Assembly: GCF_047511655.1 (NCBI RefSeq)
Contig: NC_133390.1
Location: forward strand, 96,665,583 to 96,729,582
Length of the DNA stretch: 64,000 nucleotides
Direction: 5' to 3'
Origin: Castor canadensis
Taxonomy: Eukaryota > Chordata > Mammalia > Rodentia > Castoridae
The stretch's first letter is position 1. Each line of letters opens with the position of its first letter. Of this stretch, positions 45,835-55,514 are shown piece after piece. The translations under genes and the position numbers were made by a program. The notes under the pieces are model-generated. The model was given only the letters and a program-made list of their open reading frames with translations, made no database searches and had not been told where the DNA came from.

Positions 45835-46215
45835 GGGGGTTGCATACAGTTTTTATTAAGATATGTTTGTTGTACATGGGGGATTCATTGTGACAATTTC
45901 AAATAAGCTATATTGTACATTAGATTGCCCCCACAATCTTTCCCCTCTTGACCCCTGCCCACCCCACTTTAAGCAATTGCAAGAAGTTTCATTGTTCTAT
46001 TTTGTCTAAGTGTATGAAGTCCATCAACCATATTCCCTCACCTTAATCTCCTTCGTTTACCCTCCCTCCTTTCCACACTGCACTTATTTCACAGTCCTGT
46101 CTCTCATTAATTTCTAAGTCAATGTTCAAAGGAGTTTCTGCATGTATCACAGCCGAGAGTATACTTTTAACCCCTTCCGTCACTCTTCCTTACCCCTTCC
46201 CTCACACCCCCCATT
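45835..46215 (-). mobile_element. Older L1 3' UTR
   Basis: TTATTAAGATATGTTTGTTG, TTCATTGTGACAATTTCAAA and long C-rich pyrimidine text (CACACCCCCCATT) are the antisense of an L1 3' UTR with its polypurine tract. Confidence 0.55.
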
Positions 46216-47477
46216 ATTCAACAGCTTCAATGCATATTGTTATATTTCTGATTTCTTTCAAAAGAAAAATTGATCAATAAACTTTTACCTTGTTTCAGTA
46301 CCTTTTTTAGATTTCCTGATGCATGTATTCAAGTCTAGATCTAATTAACATAGAAAATAAGTTATAAACAAGTGAAAGTTCAAGAACAATATGAAAATAC
46401 AATTACTGTTTAATAGAAGAAATGGTGCATGGCAGTATACCGTTTGCTGAATGGCACAAATAAATCCTGCAGAAACAGTATCATACCGTAATACTGTTGA
46501 GTCTGCGTTCTGAAAAACATGTAGAAATTTGATATATGACAAGAGAATCACCTCTAATTATTAGGGAAAATGAATTTTAAACATAATGTTAAAACAACTT
46601 CTTTTGCTTTATTATATCTCTCTCTATATATATATAAATATATACAAATATTTATATATGTGTTTATAGAACTCATATTCAACAGTCAGGCATAATAAAC
46701 TGTCTTTCCATGCTTCATTTGTACTATTCAGCTAATTGCATACTACCATTTGTCTTTTTTTTTTACTAAGCTCTTTATTTTTACATAATTCTTCTATACC
46801 CTTTCAAATATAAAATGTCATATGTAGCATTATTTATATGGCAAAAGATTAAAACACACAAATATTCACCAATAAACAATGGTTGAATGAAACTAAGATA
46901 CATCTCCATAATGGAAACTATGTAATTTTCTGTCGGTTGAATCCATTAAAACAATATTAATATAAGAGAATCCCATAACGTAATGTTAATAGTAAAAGAA
47001 CAACATAAAGGATAGTGTGTATATATATATGATATATAGTGTGTATATATATATGATATATAGTGTGTATATATCATCCCTTAATATTCAGAGAGGTTTG
47101 GTTCCAGGGCCTCCCACTGATACCAAAATGTGCAGATATTCAAGTTCCTTATATAAAATGACAGAATTTGCAGATCCTGCTACCTACCTTAAATCATCTC
47201 TAGATTACTTATAACATCTAATACAATGCAAATACCATATGAATAGCTATTATACTATATTGTTTGTGGAATAAAGATAAGGAAAATATCTATGTTCAGT
47301 ACAGATGCAATTTTTTTCTGAACATGTTCCATCTGCAATTGGTTGAATCTGAGAATATGGAACCCACAGATATGGGGTACTGGGCTATACTACCTTTTAT
47401 GCAGGTTGCATATGCACACAGACATTTACAGAAAGGAAACACATAAAGGACAAGTAAACCAGAAGCTAATTTTTCAT
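46216..47477. other. AT-rich intergenic sequence with short tandem repeats
   Basis: TA-rich tract at 46617-46670. A 26-bp GTGTGTATATATATATGATA-type unit repeats about 2.3 times at 47017-47075. Old L1-like text lies at 46850-46960. No gene seen. Confidence 0.45.
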
Positions 47478-47639
47478 TTTATTTGTTTTCTTTCTTTCTT
47501 CATTATTGATACATGATATTCATATATCTTTATGGGGTACAAATATTTGTAAATCCTTATGGGGGTATGATGATTCCATGCACGTATACACTGCCAGTCT
47601 TATGGTATATTTTGAAGTCAGGTATTGGGATGTCTCCAG

Positions 47640-47640
<1 letters not shown>

Positions 47641-47677
<37 letters not shown>
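47641..47677. repeat. (TG)18 microsatellite
   Basis: Uninterrupted TG dinucleotides within an old L1 fragment. Confidence 0.95.
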
Positions 47678-47678
<1 letters not shown>

Positions 47679-47969
47679 CCTCAGGATTGCTTTAGCTATT
47701 CTGGATTTGATGTTTCCATATGAATTTTAGGATTATATTTTTCTATTTCTGTCAAGAGTGACATTGATATTTTGATGAGGATTGTGTTCATTTATAGATT
47801 ACTTTAGGTAGTATGAATATTTTAACAATATTTATACTCCTAATCCATGAACAAGGGATATCTTTCCATTCTTTTGTGTGTGCCCTCTAAAATGTCATCA
47901 ACATTTAAAAATTTTTTGTTATAGAGATCTTTCATTTCCTTGATTAGGTTTTGGTGTGCTTAGTTGTTG

Positions 47970-48147
47970 TTTGGTATGCTGGGGGTTGAATCCAAAGACT
48001 TGCACATGCAAGGCAAGCACTCACCACTTGAGCTGTGGCCCTAGCCTTTTGTTTTTTATTTTGTCTTTAAGACAAGGCCTATTACCTTTGCCCAGGCTGA
48101 CCTCTGGAGTAGCTGGGATTATAGATATGTAACACCATGCCTGGATA
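47970..48147 (-). mobile_element. Composite ID+B1 SINE
   Basis: GCTGGGGGTTGAATCC ... GAGCTGTGGCCCTAGCC (ID), AAGACAAGGCCTATTACCTTTGCCC ... GGGATTATAGATATG (B1). Confidence 0.8.
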
Positions 48148-48330
48148 CTTCCTTGGTTAACTTTATTTTTAAATATTTTATTCTTTGTAACTATTATGAA
48201 TGGTATTGCTTTCTTGTCTCATCTTTCAACAAGTTCATTATTTGTGTATAAAAATGTACTGCTTTTTTATGGTTATTTTGTATCCTGAAATGCTACTGAG
48301 AATCTAATTTTTTAAAAATGGTGTCTAATG

Positions 48331-49035
48331 GGGATTATGAAAAGAGAGAAACATTTTTCTAAATATACTTTGTTTTAAAGTTTTAAATGTAGAATTCTGC
48401 TTTGTTTTAAAATTCTGTCAAACATGTATAATTATGTGTTATACATGCAAAAGTAAAATTAAATGTAAAAATAATTGCTAAAGTTGGAGGTAATAGAAAG
48501 GAATGAACAGTAAATCAATTTGGTAACACAATCATACCTGGAAAAGTGTATTATTCTAAGTAATTTTTTAGCACAATGCCTGTACAAACCTGTAGGTTTT
48601 GCATTCCTGTCTAAGTAACACTGTTCTTCCCAGGCTGTCTCAGTGGTGTTGTTAATTTTGATCATCTGCTCAGGGCATGTCTGATTTATCTGTTGTATCA
48701 TCATCTGACAACTTCCAAGCAAAAACAAAACAAAATAACACACACACACACCTTCAAGCCCTACCCACAAAAAATACTTATTCCATGTGCTTCATAGGCA
48801 ATAAAAACTAAATGCTGCCCATATTTAGTCCTTGAAACTACATTCCTCATTACAGGTACCAGAAATTTTTCAAGAAATGCTTGTTCCCAGGGAATTTACA
48901 AGATGAACTCCCAGTATCTCATTGTGCCACATAGGAAGGGAGTTCTCAAAATCTGAGTCATATCAAAATAACACTGGAGTCAACTTGAAGGGGATCCCAT
49001 TGACTAAAGAGAAATAATTTGAGTATTTTAAAAAA
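48331..49035. other. Intergenic, no recognised feature
   Basis: Unique AT-rich sequence with a short CA run near 48740. The - strand frame at 48459-48770 is unsupported. Confidence 0.4.
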
Positions 49036-49342
49036 ATGAAGACTGAGCACAGTGGCTTAAGGCTGTAACCCTAGCTATTTGGAAGGCAGGAATTGAGGTG
49101 ATGAGGTTCATGGCCAACCTGGGCAAAAAGTTCGCAAGACCCCATGTCAGCCAATGGCTGGGCATGTGGCACAGGCCTGTCATCCCAGCTATGTGGGAAG
49201 CACACCAGGCTGGCCCAAGTGTAAAACAAGAACTTATCTCAAGAAAAGGGCTGGTAGAGTGGTTCAAATGACAGAACGTCTGCCTAGCAAGCACAAGGTC
49301 CTTAATTAAATCCCCAGAACTACCAAAAAAAAAAAAAACAAT
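49036..49342 (+). mobile_element. Tripartite SINE: B1 + B1 + ID
   Basis: The first 7SL part (GACTGAGCACAGTGGCTTAAGGC ... GGGCAAAAAGTTCGCAAGACCCC) is followed by a second (GGCTGGGCATGTGGCACAGGCC ... TGTGGGAAGCAC). A full ID part then follows (GGGCTGGTAGAGTGGTTCAAATGACAGAACG, CTGCCTAGCAAGCACAAGG) with an A-run. The three-part order is unlike the two-part composites elsewhere in the window. Confidence 0.8.
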
Positions 49343-49606
49343 CCCCAAAGTAACTGATCACTATTCCTTACTGTATAAAGATCCATAAGAACACAAAAAT
49401 ACTCCTTACACCATCAACAGGATAAGCATATTGGCTTTTTTTCACTCAAAAATGTTTTTGTGTCCTTTGTCTAACAGTTGGGCAAGTTTTTTGTTTCCTG
49501 ACAGAAGACATCCTCTTTAGCATCCAGCTCAGAGGCCCCTCCCCTAAGAAGGTTTTCCTAAAGCCTCCATGTATTCACTACAACTTATGTACACACCTCT
49601 TTTCAA

Positions 49607-49905
49607 ATTTTTAAATTTTATTTTTATTTTTATTGTTGAGCTGGGAGTACACTGGCATCTACAAAAGTTTTTGCAATATATCAAATATATCATACTTGAA
49701 TTCTCCCCCTTCCACCATTCTCCTTTATCTCCTCTCTCCCCATTCCTGGAACAGTTTCAACAGATATCATTTTTCCATTTACATACATGTGTACACAGTA
49801 TTTGCATCGAATTCACCCTCTTACACCCTCTTGCCACATCTTCCTCTCTCCCATTGGAACCCACCCCCTAGGCAGGACCTGTTCTGTCCTGTTCTCCTAG
49901 TTTAT
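49607..49905 (-). mobile_element. L1 3' UTR end
   Basis: T-rich tail, TTTGCAATATATCAAATATATC, a C-rich pyrimidine tract, TTTACATACATGTGTACACAG, and TCGAATTCACCCTCTTACACCC. Confidence 0.65.
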
Positions 49906-51089
49906 GTGCACACCTCTTTAAATGTACTATCAATACTATACTAGATTTGCTTCACTAACTGTGTTTTTCCCTCTAGACTGGAAATTTATAAATACAGGAC
50001 CTGTATGATTTTTACCTATTTTGTTATTTCCAATGCTTAACACATATTTACAGTTCATATATTTTATAATGTTATTATTGCTGTGAATAAATGGATCTAT
50101 TTCAATAGAACCCTCTGTTTTTTCTTGATCACCCAATTCAGATTTGTCTATATTTTAGAAAATGTTTTAGTGCAGTTAAATAGCTGGTTATTTCAGCCAA
50201 TGTGACAAAAATTTTACCAAGGTAAATTTTTGCTTTATTCTTCTATCAGCCATAGCTTCAGCACTGAGCAAACTAGAAATATGCCCCATAATCTTTTTTT
50301 TTAGGCAAAAATCTTCCTCTAGTGTTTTGATTTATTTCAGTCCTTTTTTTCTCTTTCTGTCTACACACACAAGCCTACTGATAATGTAGGGCACGTTAGT
50401 AGTAAAATTTTATTGGCAATTCATGGTTTGACTTAATTGTGATGTTTTTCAAATTGTAGTTTGAAGTACATTTTTCTCAAAAGGTCAATTTGCTCCTATG
50501 TCTGTAACACATTAGTACAGCCAAGCTACTGTGTGTGTTTCACATAAATTGTATGTATCAAACTTCTTTCATGCAATCACCCACTCTGCGGAATCGCATG
50601 CGCGTGTGTACATTTCCAGTCTTATGGGCTTTTAAGCATTAACAATTTAAGTAATAGAGATGGTTTACTAGCTCACTCCAGTACCTGAAAAACACTCATT
50701 CACAGTGAATGGGTTCTTATTTCAGTCAGGGTCGGATAATATCGATAGTGCGGTTAAGGCCAAAGCTTAACGCCCATTTGTGCTAAGTTGGGGCATCTCC
50801 CCCACTCCTTTTTGGAGCAGGATTGAAGCTTTGCAAAAGATCCCAGGGGCGTGGCTGCAGCTCCCCACGGTTGCGGCGCTGTAGAAAGGGGCTGGCGCTG
50901 GCCGTGGTGCTGAACGCAGTCCCTGGTAAGTGGCTGGAAGGAAACTGCCGGGTTTGTGAGTTCTCCAGCAGCAGGCAGTCTCTCTCTTGGGTGTGGATTC
51001 CCAGCAGAAGCACCATCACCTCCGATCCAATCCCACGAGGTGCAACTCGTACCTATCAACAGCAACCTCAAAAACAGCAATGCAGTCTT
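49906..51089 (+). other. Far-upstream region of GHSR, no gene
   Basis: AT-rich up to about 50580, then increasingly GC-rich. A GCATGCGCGTG motif at 50596-50606 is a partial NRF1-type match. GC-rich sequence at 50800-51030 could hold promoter or upstream exon material. No frame can be assigned. Confidence 0.4.
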
Positions 51090-51210
51090 TACTTACTTGT
51101 TGAGTGCCTAAGTGTCCCCAGCACTTGACATCCAAACGACAACAAACTAAACCTCAGAAAGCTGAGGACCTTGCCCAAGGGGGAACATAGCTACTAAATG
51201 GCTGATTTGT
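51090..51210 (-). mobile_element. MIR SINE
   Basis: ACTTGTTGAGTGCCTAAGTG, AAACCTCAGAAAGCTGAGGACC and TTGCCCAAGGGGGAACATAGCTACTAAATGG are antisense MIR core. Confidence 0.8.
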
Positions 51211-52220
51211 ATTAATCATGCCTCAAACAATAATGTTTACTGCGCATCCTCGACGTGTGCCAGCCTTGAAGCTTCCGCCCCTCCTCCACTTGCCAGCTAC
51301 ATCTTCATGTCACCCATGCTCCCTTCCTTTCTCTGCCCCGCCCCTGATTTGCATTGGGCAAAAGTTCTCTCAATGCAACATGCCCCTTACAACCATAAAG
51401 AAGAGCGCAGGAATTTAGGACAGGGTTATTCACACATCTTGCGCACTCGCCCTCAGCAGTCCCAGCCAGATGAATGATCTAACTCTAGTTTTCTGAGCCA
51501 GTGTATGACCTTGGACGAGCGGTCACGTTTCTGACCTTATTTCTCCCGGTGAACACGCGGGTGTGTTCTAGCTCTGCGTGAGGCTCTTCCCAGGTGCGCG
51601 CTTGTCTCCTCCAGTCGGGATACAAACACGAGGTCCTTCTTTTTTTTCTCCCCAACCCCAACCGCGTTAGGCACGCTCGCTTTTGCTTCCCACCAGGTTT
51701 CCTACTGGACTCCACTCGGATCCCTCTGCTGGAGGCGTCCTTCCCTCCGCCACCGCGGTTTCCACCCGTGGAATGACCTGTCCTGCCGGGATACCCTAGC
51801 GCCCAAGGTTCAGAAGGGAACTCACGCTCCTGCTTTGCAGCGCTGGATTCCGTGGAGCCCACGCTCTAGGATGCTTCGGGGAGTGTGAGATGCAGCTGGA
51901 CCAAGGTCTGGAATGCCAGGAAAGACTGGCGGGGCTGCTATGGTGACAGGTATGCTGGGTTGGAAGATGGGGACTTTGGGGAAAAGGGTGGGGGTGAAGG
52001 GCAGCTGAGAGAGAGAGAGAGCGCGCAGTGGGTCACTCCCTCTGCTTCACCTTCTCCCTAGGCTTCTGCTTCTCACTTTCCTCTCTTTCCAATGCAAGCA
52101 TCCTTCCTGTCCACCCGCGCCCGCTCCTTGCTCGCACTCTCTGCGCCTAAGGGGACTTCCTCGGGGACCAGCTCGTGCAGCGAAGTCTCGATCCCAGGCC
52201 AGTTAAGCCTAGCCGGCAGC
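51211..52220 (+). promoter_or_regulatory. GHSR: GHSR proximal promoter and 5' UTR
   Basis: The kilobase before the GHSR start is moderately GC-rich and becomes CpG-rich after about 52050. I see no convincing TATA box near a definable start. A (GA)n-GCGC element lies at 52010-52028. An upstream ATG in the GHSR frame is at 52092-52094 with a poor context (TCCAATGC). It would add 43 residues. The ATG at 52221 has an A at -3 and begins the conserved protein, so it is chosen as the start. Confidence 0.55.
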
Positions 52221-53010
52221 ATGAGGAACGCGACGCCAAGCGAGGAGCCAGAGCCCAACGTCACCGATCTGGACTGGGACGCTTTCCCCGGCAACGACTC
52301 GCTGGCGGGCGAGCTGCTGCCGCTCTTCCCCGCGCCGCTGCTGGCGGGCGTCACAGCTACCTGCGTGGCGCTCTTCGTGGTGGGCATCGCCGGCAACCTG
52401 CTCACCATGCTGGTGGTGTCGCGCTTTCGCGAGCTGCGCACTACCACCAACCTCTACCTGTCCAGCATGGCCTTCTCCGACCTGCTCATCTTCCTCTGCA
52501 TGCCCCTCGACCTCGTCCGCCTCTGGCAGTACCGGCCCTGGAACTTCGGCGACCTGCTGTGCAAACTCTTCCAGTTCGTCAGCGAGAGCTGCACCTACGC
52601 CACGGTGCTCACCATCACCGCGCTGAGCGTCGAGCGCTACTTCGCCATCTGCTTCCCGCTGCGAGCCAAGGTGGTGGTCACCAAGGGCCGGGTGAAGCTG
52701 GTCATCCTGGTCATTTGGGCCGTGGCCTTCTGCAGCGCCGGGCCCATCTTTGTCCTAGTTGGGGTGGAGCACGAGAATGGTACTGACCCTCGGGACACCA
52801 ACGAGTGCCGTGCCACCGAGTTCGCGGTGCGCTCGGGACTGCTCACGGTCATGGTGTGGGTGTCCAGCGTCTTTTTCTTCCTGCCTGTCTTCTGCCTCAC
52901 TGTCCTCTACAGTCTCATAGGCAGGAAGCTGTGGCGGAGGAGGCGCGGCGATGCGGCCGTGGGCTCCTCGCTCAGGGACCAGAACCACAAGCAAACCGTG
53001 AAAATGCTGG
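52050..53010. promoter_or_regulatory. CpG-rich island over GHSR exon 1
   Basis: CpG dinucleotides are dense here and sparse elsewhere in the window. The island covers the end of the 5' UTR and all of the exon 1 coding sequence, and stops at the donor site. Confidence 0.7.
52221..53010 (+). CDS. GHSR: GHSR (ghrelin receptor) coding exon 1: N-terminus to TM5 and third loop
   Basis: GHSR is a class A, Gq-coupled receptor for acylated ghrelin, acting in hypothalamus and pituitary on growth hormone release and appetite. Exon 1 codes 263 full codons: an extracellular N-terminus with N-glycosylation sites at N3, N13 and N25, then TM1-TM5. Visible landmarks are AGNLLTMLVV (TM1), NLYLSSMAFSDLL (TM2), C114 at the top of TM3, E122 (equivalent of human E124, which contacts ligand), the ERY motif ending TM3, and the third loop GRKLWRRRRGD. 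The N-terminus is two residues shorter than human, by a gap after the second glycosylation site. The exon ends inside a codon with ...AAAATGCTGG and donor GTGAGT at 53011. Conservation is very high and the frame is intact. Confidence 0.97.
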
Positions 53011-53117
53011 GTGAGTCTCCGCGCGCTCCTGGGCTTTCCATTGCGAGTGCCCTCCTTTCTTTCCCGTGCCTTTCCCCTTCTCCTTCTCCCTCTTCTCCCT
53101 CATCCTCTTTCTCCATG

Positions 53118-53119
<2 letters not shown>

Positions 53120-53172
<53 letters not shown>
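53120..53172. repeat. (CT)26 microsatellite in the GHSR intron
   Basis: Pure CT dinucleotides starting about 110 bases after the donor, followed by imperfect CT and CCTT repeats to about 53250. Open frames on both strands here reflect the repeat. Confidence 0.95.
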
Positions 53173-53180
<8 letters not shown>

Positions 53181-54593
53181 CTCTCTCTCCCCCTCTCTCT
53201 CTGTCTCCCCATCCCCCTTCCCTCCCTCGCTCCTTCCTTCCTTCCCTCCTCATCTTTTTTTTCTACACTTTTGTATTTTCCTAAAATGAATTTACCATTA
53301 GTCCACAAAGTTCCTTTGAGATATTTCATAAAAGTTTATTGTGGTCTCTAAATGTCAGAGGTGAAGTTAAGCCTCCTGTCTCTACTACAGTTTGTAGATT
53401 CCAAAGTTACATTAAGAAAAGCAGGCATTGGATATAGGAAGTATTCAGTGGTAAATTTAACCCAAACCATGATGAATTTGCATGATTCTGTTGGAGATGG
53501 TTCATTTTTCTTTCAATATTGGGATTTGTTTTTTGTCCTGCATTTTTTTCCAGATTATTACATCGACTTGCTTTATCCTGCAGCTCTAAACTGCAGGGCT
53601 TTGTAGTTGTAAGGAAGTCAATTTCTAATCAGTGCCCTGTCTCCCTTTCTTTTCATGGTTATCTGTCTCTGCAGGCAGCATAGACTAGGGTAGGATAAGA
53701 TACACTAGGGTACACAGAGCTCCAAGAGAAAAGAGACTTCATGGAGGCCTACAGGACTTACTGTCCCCTCCTCAAGTGTCCCTGCTGCATCAGTACTGGA
53801 GTTTACTGAATAGTTACTGCATGAATTCTACTTCTTCAAGGATGTACTTGATACAAGTAAAGTAATAAAAAACTTACTCATGTCTAACCAAAATATTACT
53901 TCTACTCATTTTTCAAAACTAGTGTCTGTGTATTTAATTACTTGGACATTATAATCAGCATTTCATATTATGGGCGTATTTAATGTTCTTAGAAGTTATT
54001 CCAGGATGACTTCGTATTTGCCATTTTATAACTCCTAAATCCGCTTATTACAGTTATAAGGTTTCTTCATTGAATGTCAGGCTTTATTTTCTAGACCAAT
54101 GGTTCTCTCAATATGACTCAGAGGTTGTAAACCTACTTGTGTCCTCCAGGGGACTAAGTTCTTACTTGTGAGATTCAGATTGTTGCTGTGGTGTTAAGTT
54201 GTTGCTTTGCAATTTAGTTTTGAAGACAAGCTTAATAATTTCCTCCAAGTTTAAAGTTATTAATTTCCTCACTGGGGGAGCAATACCATTGTTAATATTA
54301 TTCTTCCTTGACAATTTGAAAGGGGATCACTAGAGTGCTACAAGCTCTAAATCATTATTTTCCCTCCCACTTCTGAATTTTTAAAACTTAATCTAATAAT
54401 TTAGAATTCTTGAAAAAATATCTTACCTGGGCAAAATGAAGACTTGGATTGATGGTAATTAATGTTGATTGTTTTATGGCCTTTTACACCTTTCTCATGT
54501 CTGTTGTAGGTGATGTAAAATCATCCACCTCAGTGTCTTAAGGTTTTACATAGGACTGCATGTCCTTAGTAAAACTTAAAAAAAAAAAAAAAA

Positions 54594-54720
54594 GCTGGAC
54601 ATGGTTGCCTACGTCTGTAGTCCCAGCAATTTGGGTGGCAGAAGGATTGCTTGAACCCAGGGGTTCAAGGCCAGAGAAGGCCAGACTGGGCAACACAGCA
54701 ATACTGGTTCTCAAAAAAAA
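54594..54720 (+). mobile_element. B1/Alu-like 7SL SINE in the GHSR intron
   Basis: GCTGGACATGGTTGCCTACG, GTAGTCCCAGCAATTTGGG, GGATTGCTTGAACCCAGGGG, GGGCAACACAGCAATAC, then A-rich tail. It is preceded by an A-run. Confidence 0.85.
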
Positions 54721-55209
54721 AAACAAAAACAAAAAAACCAACCAGAAAAAAGAAAGGAACGAGAAAGAAAAGAAAAAGCAGGTGCCCCGATCTCCTTTCT
54801 AGAGATTTTAATGAGTTTGTAATATATCCAAGGAATCTGCATATCTGAGAAGTGCCCCAGGAAACCAATTCCAGCTACGGTTAAGTACAACTATCATGGC
54901 TTATTTGTGCTGTGTCTGACACATATAAAATGGTGGATTTCAATCTGTCAACTTGCTCACCAAATCAGATTGTTCTTAAGTAGGAGTAACTTGGAAGCTC
55001 AGTATAAACTGTTGAACCATTGGTTCAGACAGTCTCAATTTGGTGCAGGAATAGAGAAAAGCAGAATATAACTTTTCTGTTTGAGAGCAGAACAGGGTGC
55101 TTCTCAATGGTCATACTACACACCATCAAAACAAAACTAAGTCTTGTAAGTAGAATGTGATCTGCTGTAACATTTCTTGAACTGACCATTTCTCTCCCCA
55201 TCCTTTCAG

Positions 55210-55514
55210 CTGTAGTGGTGTTTGCCTTCATCCTCTGCTGGCTGCCCTTTCACGTAGGGAGGTATTTGTTTTCTAAATCCTTTGAGCCTGGCTCCCTCGA
55301 GATTGCTCAAATCAGCCAATACTGCAACCTGGTGTCGTTCGTCCTCTTCTACCTCAGTGCTGCCATCAACCCCATTCTGTACAACATCATGTCCAAGAAG
55401 TACCGGGTGGCTGTGTTTAAACTTCTAGGTTTTGAATCCTTCTCTCAGAGAAAGCTCTCCACGCTGAAGGATGAAAGTTCCCGGGCCTGGACAAAGTCTA
55501 GTATTAACACATGA
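55210..55514 (+). CDS. GHSR: GHSR (ghrelin receptor) coding exon 2: TM6, TM7 and C-tail
   Basis: The acceptor TTTCAG at 55204-55209 joins the split Ala codon 264. The exon codes the rest of TM6 (VVVFAFILCWLPFHVGRYLF, with the CWLP signature and the Arg that matches human R283), TM7 with NPILY, helix 8 and the C-terminal tail. It ends in SSINT and TGA at 55512-55514. Spliced length is 1095 bases or 364 residues, against 366 in human. The tail is Ser/Thr-rich, giving kinase and arrestin sites. Without this exon the receptor would have five transmembrane segments only. Confidence 0.97.

Larger units (their letters stand above)
47478..48330 (-). mobile_element. Ancient L1 ORF2 fragment with TG repeat and SINE
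   Basis: TTTTGAAGTCAGGTATTGGGATGTC, GATTGCTTTAGCTATTCTGGA, TAATCCATGAACAAGGGATATC and GAGATCTTTCATTTCCTTG are antisense L1 ORF2. They cover the same part as 1-300 of L1-A but are far more diverged. A (TG)n at 47641-47677 and a composite SINE at 47970-48147 interrupt it. Confidence 0.85.
53011..55209 (+). other. GHSR: GHSR intron
   Basis: The 2.2-kb intron has a GTGAGT donor and a TTTCAG acceptor at 55204-55209. It carries a pyrimidine-rich first 250 bases with a (CT)n tract and a B1-type SINE at about 54594-54720. The unspliced frame stays open to a stop at 53349-53351. In human, retention of this intron makes the truncated isoform GHSR-1b. The segment around 54100-54200 has weak MER5-like text. 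Confidence 0.9.

Noticed and set aside
52907-53329. - strand frame rich in Arg and Glu opposite the GHSR intron
   Set aside because: Reading frame of the (GA)n repeat strand. It stays open only because the repeat lacks stops.
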